From Cryptomeria japonica (lineage: Eukaryota; Streptophyta; Pinopsida; Cupressales; Cupressaceae), in the NCBI RefSeq assembly GCF_030272615.1, contig NC_081405.1:159362317-159426316 (forward strand): DNA of 64,000 nucleotides. Reading direction: 5' to 3'. The notes beneath the pieces were generated by a model that saw only the letters and a list, made by a program, of their open reading frames with translations, made no database searches and had not been told where the DNA came from. How positions within the stretch are numbered: the stretch's first letter is position 1; every line of letters begins with the position of its first letter. Both the position numbers and the translations under genes were made by a program. This document shows positions 55,750 to 64,000 of this stretch, piece by piece.

Positions 55750-58042
55750 AGGATCTTCTAGATGAACCACTGGCAATAAGTGTGAGAAACTATATGAATT
55801 CGATACCAAAAAAATTCTATCAAACAAGGTAGTCTATAAAACTAGTCTCAAAAAGAATCAAAAAATAAACAAACAAATGCAAGAATTGTTGGATAAAGGC
55901 TTGATAAGGGAAATCTTAAGTCCATGTACAATACCAACATTTTTGGCACCTAAGAAGAATGGAGAATGGCATATGTGTATGGATTCCATAACTATTAACA
56001 AAGTAAAAATAAAATACAAGCTCTCATTTCCACTCATGGACGACTTGATGGATTGTTTGAGTTGGGCTAGATACTTTACCAAAATTGATCTAAAAAGTGG
56101 ATACCATCAACTAAGGATTATGGAAGGGGATGAATGGAAGGCCTCATTCAAAACAAAGGAGGGGTTTTATGAGTGGCTAGCTATGTCATTTTCTCTCCCA
56201 GATACTCTGAGTACATTCATGAGGTTGATGAATGAGGTACTCAAATAATTTCTTTTTAAGTTTGTAATTGTTAAATTAGATGACACATTGGTTTTTAGCA
56301 GGAAAAAGGAGGAACATTTGAAAGATTTGAGGGTTGTTTTATAAATAGTAAGGAAAGAAATCTTACTGGTCAACCTCATGAAATGTATTTTATGAAAGAG
56401 GAGTTGGTATATTTGAGGTTTGTAACAAAAAAGAGGCTTACAAATGTACCCAAATAAGATTAAGACAATATTGGATTGGCCATCACCTAGGACCATGTTC
56501 AAAGCAAGGAATTTTTATGGCTTGATCAACTTCTACAAGAAGTTTTTCAAAAATTTCAGTAGAATTTGTGTTCTTATTACTAATACAATGAAAGGAGAAA
56601 GAGGGCAATTCAATTGGACATTTGTAGTAGACTGAAGTTCCAATATATTGAAAGAAAAGGTGACCGAACAACCCATACTAGCATTATGAGATTTCAACAA
56701 AGTTTTCCATGTTGACTATGACGCATGTTGGACAACCATAGGAGGAGTTCTAAGTCAAAGGAGAAAACCCATAGCTTACTTCAATGAAAAGTTAAATAAG
56801 GCCAAGAGGAAATATTCAGTATATGATTAGAGTTATATGCTATTGTATAAATGCAAGAAGTGGAGACATCATTTGCTACCCAAGGAGTTTGTACTCTACA
56901 TCGACAATAATGCATTAGAATTTATTAACAATCAAGGTAAGTTGAATCAAAGGCATATGAAGATGGTTGAATTTCTCCAAAGTTACTTATTTGTTCTTAA
57001 ACATAGGAGTAGAAAATATTATTGGGTAACTGATGCATTGAGTAGGAGGTTCTTGTTGAATGAAATGAAAGTAAGTGGTATGGGTTTTTATTTAATGAAG
57101 GAAATGTATGAAAAGGATCCTAAGTTTGGTGAAGCAAGGGAAACTTATTAATTTCCAATTGAAAAGGATAGAACCAAGTGGTTGGAATACTTTATTCAAG
57201 AAGGGTTCTTGTTTAAGGGACAATGATTATCCATTCCAAGAGGATCACTGAAGAATAATTTGATTAGAGAGAAGCAAAGTGAGGGATGTGGTGAGCATTT
57301 TGGAGTAGATAAGACCTTGGGGTAGCTAAGTGAAGCATACTACCAGCCGAGGATGAGTAAGGATATAAATAACATGGTGCAAGGGTGCTCAATATGCCAA
57401 CATGTATAGGGAACATGCCAAAACATGAGGTTATTTCAGCCTTTGCTTACATTGGGAAGGCCATGGGAAGAGGTTAGTATGGGTTTTATTATTGGGTTCC
57501 CAAAGAATCAAAAGGGGAATGACTCTATTTTATGGTCGTGGATATATTCTCCAAATGACACATTTCATCCCATGTGAGAAATTAAACGATGCAACACGCA
57601 TTGAAAATTTATTTTTTAAGGAAATAGTAAGGCTACATGGTTTACCCAGGAGCATTGTTTTAGACATGGATTCTAAATTTTTTGACCATTTTTGGAGGAA
57701 ATTATGGAAGAGGTTGGACAGAAAAATGAATTTTAGTTCAACATACCATCCCCAAACAAATGAAAAAATAGAAGTAATTAATAGAAGTCTTGGAAATTTG
57801 CTAAGGTGTTTGATAGATGGAAAGACAAAGTAATGTGATGTGTACTTGCACAAGAATAATTTGCATACAATAACTCCATCAATAGAAGAAAAATGAGGGC
57901 CTATTTTATATTGTCTGTGGATAAATTCCAAGAGGTGTTCATGAATTAAGAGAGTGCAGATTTAGGGATGAAATTTTTTGTAGATGAAGACTATGTTGAT
58001 TATTTGCATGAACTACATAGGAAGTTAAGGAAAGGTTGAAAG
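55750..58042 (+). pseudogene. Plus-strand chromovirus pol remnant (RT, RNase H, integrase)
   Basis: This decayed Ty3/gypsy pol lies in the opposite orientation to nearly everything else. RT at 55877-56248 has LLDKGLIREILSPCTIP, KIDLKSGYHQLRI and FYEWLAMSFSLPDTLSTFM, followed by a frameshifted LDDTLVFSRKKEEHL. RNase H lies near 56700-57050 (VDYDACWTTIGGVLSQRRK, LYIDNNALEFINNQ, VTDALSRR). Integrase has a zinc part near 57290-57410 (CSICQHV) and a core with SMGFIIGFPK, where the first Asp is lost, then VLDMDSKFFDHFW and HPQTNEKIEVINRSLGNLL. It ends abruptly at about 58042. No LTRs were identified. Many stops and frameshifts show it is long dead. Confidence 0.88.
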
Positions 58043-60828
58043 ATCTTGCCTTATTGCGAACTACAACACCATCTTCATTTAATTTATTTTTGAACACCCA
58101 TTTAGTACCTATAACATTCTTGTTTACCAGTCGGGGTACCAGGGTCCAAGTGTTGTTCTTCTCAATTTGATCCAACTCCTCCTCCATAGCTTTCACCAAA
58201 TGATCATCACCAAATGCCTCCTTAGCACTTCTAGGTTCAAAGGTGGAGATCATACAAGAGTTCTCTCTTATTCTCCTTCTAGTTAGTACACGGACATCCT
58301 TATCCCTTATCCCCAATTATCTGTTCAAAAATGTGATTCAATCTCACATACCTAGGAATAACATGATCATTCTCTTCAAGTTCAGCTTCCTCATTATCAT
58401 CTTCCTCTGAATTTATTTGTTTTGGTTGAACAAGTACATCAGAATTTGCTTTACCAATTTCTGATTTAACAGTTTCAAGTTCCAAAAGAAACATGCAAGG
58501 ATCTTCATCCTTCTTTTGAGAATTGGTTCCTTTTGAAGATTTAGGACATTCATCTACATGAACATCAGCACTCTCAACAATTCTCTGTGTTCGGTTGTTG
58601 AAGCATTTATAGGCCTTACTCTTGGTGGAATAGCCAAGAAATATGCCTTCATCACTCTTAGCTTCAAAACTGCTTATGTAATCACCTCTTTTAATAAAAC
58701 ATTTGCTTCCAAATATCTTAAAATAGCTAACATCAGGTGATCCCCCATACCAGTACTCATATGGGGTCTTGTCCTTACCTCTTTTCACCAAAACTTGGTT
58801 CATTGTGTAGACAGTTGTACTTACAGCTTCTTTCCAAAATATTTTTTCTACACCTCCTTGTATCAACATAGTCCTAGCAGCTTCAACCACTGGTCGGTTG
58901 TTTCTCTCTGCTAAACCATTCTTCTGTGGTGTCCTTGGTGCAAAAATTTGTCGCTCGATACCATTATTATCACAATACTTAGTGAACTCCACAGAAGTGA
59001 AATCACCGCCTTGATCTATTCTTAGACATTTTATCTTTTTGCCACTCTCTTTCTCAACTAAGGCTCTAAATGCCTTGAATTTACCAAAAGCTTCATTCTT
59101 ATCCTTCAAGAATGTGACCCACATCATCCTTGAACAATCATCAGTGAAGATCATGAAGTATCTGTCACCTTGAATGCTTCTTGTTCTTATTGGTCCACAT
59201 AGATCTGTATGAACCAAATCTAACAAGTGCTCTACTGAGAAGGACTTTCTCTTGAAAGTTGAAGAAGTCATCTTTCCTAGCTGGCATTCTTTACAAAGAG
59301 CATTAACCGGTTTTTCTAGCTGAGGCAGACCTCTTACTGTCTTAGACTTGCTTACTTCAACAATATTGTCAAAATTTATATGACAAAATCTCCTATGCCA
59401 AATCCAGCTATCATCTATTTTTGCAATCAAACAGTTGCTAACTTTAGGATTGAGATAAAATAGATTACCTCTGGTTTGTTTCCCGGTTGCAATCAATTCA
59501 CCTTTGTTGTCAAAGATTTTGCACATTCCATTTCTAAACTCCAGTGGGTATCCTCTATCATTAAGTTGTGCCACACTTAAAAGATTGTGCTTTAGGCCTT
59601 CAACCCAATAGACATCGTCAACACTGCTCTTCCCATTAAGAGAAATAACTCCCTTACCTTTAACCATACAGGGTGAGTCATTACCAAATCTGACAACACT
59701 GCCATCAAATTCCTTCAAGGAAAGAAATTTGCTCTAGTCATCGATCATGTGATCTGAACAACCACTATCAATGATCCAATCATCAGAGTTATACATTCTG
59801 GATACTAGTGCCTTATGATATGATATTTCTTCCTTAATAGCTACAAACACAATATCTTCACTAGCATCATCATTAGATTCTTCATCAGTAATACCACTGT
59901 CAATAGCTACAAGACAATCTCTCTTGCCTTTACCCTTGTACTTCTTAAATTTGTCTCTCTTGTATTCATTTTCACCATTAGGGCAATTTGCTGCTATATG
60001 ACCAATCTTGTTGCATGCAAAACATTTTAAAGGTAGCTTACCTCTATATTTACCAGTCCCTCTAGGCAGTCATTTTGCCAACAATGCTTCAAGTTCCACT
60101 AAGTTGTCTTCATCTTCAACATCTTTGTTGGATCTAGATTCATAGCTATGGCCGGTATCTCTACTTCTTCTCACAGATGAGTTAGAGACAGAAGCTTTGA
60201 ATGTAGATTCTAATTTTTGTACACTACCATCATAGCCATTTAGTTCAAAAGCAGTAAGTTTGCCAATAATAGAGTCAAGAATTACCTTTGTCTTGTCAAT
60301 GGATTTAAGCTCCTGAATAGCTGCAACTTGGATAGCATAGACCGGTAGCAGGGTTCTCAGTACCTTATTGATTACTGTGGCATCTTCCACTTTCCCTCCT
60401 GCACTCTTTATCTCACCAACTATCTCTTTAATTCTTTGACCATACTGCTAGATATTCTCACCTTCAGACATTCTCATGTCATCAAATTTTCCTCTTAAAC
60501 TCTCCTCTTTGGAAATCTTAACATGTTCATCACCGCTATAAATCTCTTCAAATTTTTGCCATACTTCATGTGCAATTTCAATACCATGAACATCTACATA
60601 TTTAGCATCAGACAGGGAACTGATAATAGCCTCTAATGCTTGGTGATTTTCTTGTTGTTCTTTCTTCTGATCATCAGTCAGGATTCCAATAGGTGTAATA
60701 TACTTAGTTCCTATATGATCCCAATACTGACTACCAAGACTCTTAATGTAAATCTTAATTTTGTCACTCCATATTCTATAGTTATCTTTGTTGAACTTTG
60801 GACCTTCTTTCTTCATCATGATCTCCAA
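58043..60828 (-). pseudogene. Copia 3 gag, protease, integrase and start of RT
   Basis: The start is the ATG at 60828 (MEIMMKKEGPKFNKDNYRIW). Gag follows (LGSQYWDHIGTKY, EIAHEVWQKFEEIYSGDEHV), with in-frame stops near 60448 and 60070. The knuckle CFACNKIGHIAANC lies near 59985-60026, intact. The protease motif WIIDSGCSDHM lies near 59750-59782. A 472-codon clean frame (58300-59718) holds the GAG-pre-integrase and integrase with HTDLCGP, RIDQGGDF and GLAERNN, so the D,D,E triad is present. A frameshift near 58310 leads into the start of RT ([20 protein letters not shown]), which is lost at the junction. It is closely similar to copia 2 but better preserved. Confidence 0.92.
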
Positions 60829-60878
60829 GATCTTTTCCTCAAGTTGTTATGCTTTTAGATTAAGAGGACCTGAGATGT

Positions 60879-60888
60879 TCTGATACCA
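60879..60888 (-). other. Primer-binding site of copia 3
   Basis: The minus strand reads TGGTATCAGA, two bases inside the 5' LTR. Confidence 0.85.
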
Positions 60889-60890
60889 AT

Positions 60891-62321
60891 TGATGGTATG
60901 ATGAAATAATAATTATCTAGTAGAATACTGAGAGGGGGGGGGTGAATCAGTATATTGAAAAACTGATACAAAGTTCCCAAACTCAAACTCAGTCAAACAA
61001 AGTAAACATATCTCAGTCAAGATCAATATTCATAAGAATACTTGACATCAACCAGTTTAACTGTCATGAGAATTTTAACAGTAAAAAACTTCAATCTTGT
61101 AAACATCAACAATGCTTAATCATAACTCAACATATTCATCTCTCAATGCTTCTACTTAACATGCCTTATCAGAAGTTAACCAAATCAACAAATAAGATCA
61201 CAACCACAAAAGCATTCACCACTTGACATAAATGTTTATATGTGGAAAACCCAAATAAGTAAAAACCATGGTGAGATGAGACTCACAAGGATAGCTATTT
61301 GAACTCCTCGTAAGTTCACCCTGTTAGGAGCCAAGCCTATTAAAGCTTTACAATAAGTCTTGTTAAGAACTAATTTCGGTTAGGAATCACCTGGTTAAGG
61401 GATTTACAAATATGCCTTGATGAAAAGCACAATACCCTGTTAGGAGTAACCTCGCTGGAGGATTTAAGAATCCAATCTAATGGACCACCTTATTAGAGGA
61501 TTTAATGAGTAACCAAGCTTGTTAGAGCTTACCCGGTTAAAGGATTTCACTTTTACTGTAATTGTTAGAAAACAATAGGTTTTCTTGATCTATCTCACTA
61601 CATTTGCTTGATTAGATCCTTCTAAGCTTCAATCTACCTTCACTCAAAGTGCAGATCCATTCACTGTTTAGGCAACTACACACTCAATAGGTTTCTATCA
61701 ATCTTTCCAACAACCTTTACAAACAACTTCATCCACCTTAAATACAAATCAATTAGGTCAGTAACACAACAAAAACCTAATTCTCATCATCGAGATTACA
61801 AACAAGTCGGTACAATATTGACCGTTAGAAATCAAGACGATCTCTTCACATTCTTCAGGAAAATTCCAACCGCTCCATGATCACTTCATCGAACTTTGTA
61901 ACTCATAACGCATTATGCATTAGATGCAATCCACTTTGCTCCTTCCCTATACAAAAAACAAACGCGCCAAACAATTTGAACATATTCTCATACAATGATC
62001 ACATGTGTCTCCATAATTACCATGTATCAGATAATAAACCAAAAAACTTGATTGGTTAGGGTTTAACAACTAATAGGGTTTACTGGTTACATTACATAGA
62101 AAGGTTTAACCCTTTACACCGGTTCACCAGTTCAACTCACAAACTTTACATACCGGTTTACAACATCTTCCACAAAGCTCTTCTTACCAGTTACTAGCCA
62201 ATATCAAAAACAACAATATCATCAATAACATGAATACCATTACTAGTTCAATTGACATCAATGACAACATATCATTAATGCAATCTCTATGCAAAATGCA
62301 AACAAACTCAAAATGCCAACA
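60891..62321 (-). repeat. 5' LTR of copia 3
   Basis: The 1,431-bp segment runs from TGATGGTATG to ATGCCAACA, the same end words and length class as copia 2 LTRs. It holds an ATACTGA/TCAGTAT stem around a G-run near 60928-60955. A partly decayed hairpin box lies near 61239-61270. GTTAAGGGATTTAC-type words occur at about 61320-61550. No second LTR lies in the window. Confidence 0.85.
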
Positions 62322-62744
62322 AAGAAAAGTAGGGAAAATGTTAATGTTTGATATTTTAAAGACATGACACATGGGAAGCAATTACCAAAAAATAGATGTG
62401 AAAATTTGATGGAGTCTAAAGTGGCGAAGAAGACACAGGGTAAAAAGTGTAAGGAGCATTTAGTAAAATCGAAAGGGAAAAAGATAGACAAAGAAACATG
62501 GTTGGCAGCTATAGAAATTCTCAAGCTTGGGATTATAATATCGAATGAATGTTCATGAGTTATCACTCATGAAGCATTATCTTTTACTTGGGTTGTTTAA
62601 TGTAGGACCATTTGGGTGCACAAACACTCCTACACATCTAAAAAATAAATTATTTAATGTTTTCTTTTGTTGTGCTTTGATATTGTAATAACCCACCATA
62701 ATTGAATCAACAAAATTGAGTATTCTTTTTTTTTTTTAATGTAA
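62322..62744. other. Unassigned sequence with a short plus-strand open frame
   Basis: A plus-strand frame at 62364-62558 (MTHGKQLPKNRCENLMESKV, lysine-rich) runs 64 codons. I do not recognise it; it may be a remnant of an older element. A poly-T tract lies near 62728. Confidence 0.35.
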
Positions 62745-62764
62745 TCATTATGTTTTATTCAATT

Positions 62765-62932
62765 GCATACTCTAGGCATCCATCCATTTAGGATTAGGCA
62801 TTCATCCATCCGGGATGAGCATCTAACCATACGGGTTAGGCAATTGTCCATACGGGACATAAGATTCCATCTATCCAATATGGGATAGGCATCTACCCAT
62901 ACGAGGTAGGCATCTATCGAAACGGGATAGGA
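62765..62932. repeat. Tandem 20-28-bp repeats, about seven units
   Basis: Units follow the pattern TAGGCATCTATCCATACGGGA with substitutions, for example TAGGCATTCATCCATCCGGGA, AGGCATCTACCCATACGAGGT and AGGCATCTATCGAAACGGGAT. No coding meaning is evident. Confidence 0.8.
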
Positions 62933-64000
62933 GATGCTATGGCCAGAGACTTAGACTCATCGGGACCATTCAGGTCCTGAGCCACTTACTAAGTACTACA
63001 CTCTTCTAACAAAAGTGCACCAGCGTCGCCATCCTTAGGAGTAATTAAATAATACAAGCTTGAATTCTGCCTCAGAATTTGGCTTAAAGCCTCGAGAAGT
63101 CAAGCGAATCCATACGGGATTCCTTCCGAGTATGCATTGAATTTCTTTTTTTTTTCAATTTAATTATCTTATCTTTCAATTAGGATTCTTACTCAACCAA
63201 GCCTAGACCCCACCCACAAATGCCTGAGTACGAGGGACAACTTCGTCCCAAGACTACCTACATACCCATTTCGGCACGGGATCAAGGCGTAAAGTATGTA
63301 GTTCTATTTTCTATTCTATGGTTTGATGTAAAGTGATTTGTGGGTACACAACCCTTTCTAGGGTCAATGTCCCAGACAGTTTCTCTGCAGTTGCTACCCA
63401 CGATGGTAGCACTTAAGCGAAGGCTCAAGATGGCCTATTGCTTGTGGCCTAAAAATAACTAGATCCTAATTCTTATCATGAGTGTCACCCTTGACCAAAT
63501 TGCAAATCACCAATATCCCTTCAAAAAAAAAAGAAATCAATTTCATGAGAGCGTTTAACTTGACCATCCCTAAAAGGGGTTTACTACAGTTTATCTCAAC
63601 GGATGTGAAAATCATTTAAAAGTTATCTTATTAAATTATCGATCCAAGGGGGATTACCCGCCCCTTGGATTTTAACTTCCAAGTGTCCCTTATTACTCCC
63701 TGATGATTTATAGGGACCATGCCACAGATGTCGTTGATGCAGCTTTATTAGGCGTTATGGTATAGGAGATGCTATGGCCAGAGACTTAGACTCATCGGGA
63801 CCATTCAGGTCCTGAGCCACTACTAAGTACTACACTCTTCTAACAAAAGTGCACCGGCGTCGCCGTCCTTAGGAGTAATTAAATAATACAAGCTTGAATT
63901 ATGCCTCGGAATTTGGCTTAAAGCCTCGGCAAGTCAAGCGAATCCATACGGGATTCCTTCCGAGTATGCATTGAATTTCTTTTTTTTTTCAATTTAATTA
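62925..64000. repeat. Direct repeat spaced 835 bp, running off the window
   Basis: The segment beginning ATAGGAGATGCTATGGCC at about 62927 recurs at about 63762 and is nearly identical to the window end (about 239 bp compared). Copies differ at a few bases, such as CACCAGCG versus CACCGGCG. The intervening DNA shows no gene. It may be a tandem repeat of about 835 bp or part of terminal repeats of an element extending beyond 64000. Confidence 0.8.

Larger units (their letters stand above)
58043..62321 (-). mobile_element. Copia retrotransposon 3, truncated at its 3' side
   Basis: The 5' LTR (60891-62321), primer site, gag, protease and integrase are present on the minus strand. The sequence stops at about 58043, at the start of RT. 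RT, RNase H and 3' LTR are missing. The junction abuts the truncated plus-strand gypsy pol, so a deletion or other rearrangement probably removed the ends of both. Confidence 0.88.

Noticed and set aside
62364-62558. Lysine-rich 64-codon plus-strand frame as a host gene
   Set aside because: It is short, has no recognisable domain, and sits beside an LTR in repeat-rich DNA.

Overview
The window is repeat-dense nuclear DNA of a plant with a large genome. A gymnosperm is a plausible guess, but nothing in the sequence proves it. No intact host gene, tRNA, rRNA or CRISPR array is visible. Almost every coding signal belongs to a transposable element. The evidence is tRNA-iMet-type primer sites, Sirevirus-like polypurine tracts, a Tat-lineage Ty3/gypsy element with a second RNase H, plant chromovirus remains and a plant hAT relic.

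Layout. 1-8119 is AT-rich intergenic DNA holding one dead hAT transposase (3505-5607, minus) and a diverged tandem duplication (7024-7640). 8120-15184 is a complete LTR element (minus) with no protease, reverse transcriptase, RNase H or integrase. It has a coiled-coil and zinc-knuckle Gag-like ORF and a second long ORF of unknown function. 15670-54268 is an old tandem array of a 2.35-kb mini-chromovirus (four LTRs of about 606 bp; internal parts keep only the integrase C-terminus and chromodomain). Three later insertions split it: a 289-bp solo LTR (15779-16067), a 22-kb Tat-type gypsy element (17917-40062, target duplication CCTAC) and a Sirevirus-like copia element (42435-49782). A further copia element (25482-31493, target duplication TTGAG) sits inside the Tat pol gene. 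54991-55500 looks like a copia LTR fragment. 55750-58042 is a dead plus-strand chromovirus pol. 58043-62321 is a copia element lacking its 3' part. 62745-64000 holds short tandem repeats and a direct repeat spaced 835 bp apart.

The insertion order follows from the nesting: mini-chromovirus array first, then Tat and copia 2 independently, then copia 1 inside Tat. Unoccupied sister copies of the array supply the pre-insertion sequences. The coding regions of copia 1, Tat gag-pol and the Tat antisense ORF are broken mainly by in-frame TAG/TGA codons rather than frameshifts, as expected of C-to-T decay of methylated DNA.

The most unusual features are: (i) the pol-less element with its accessory ORF; (ii) an array of hairpins in the Tat 3' region with a constant 15-nt loop and covarying stems; (iii) GC-rich decamer clusters in opposite orientation at the two ends of the Tat element; (iv) an antisense plant-mobile-domain ORF and a G-patch segment in that element; (v) the tandem mini-chromovirus that keeps only a chromodomain module; (vi) a hairpin box shared by LTRs of several copia families. 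Coordinates were read by eye, so boundaries inside decayed coding regions are approximate.
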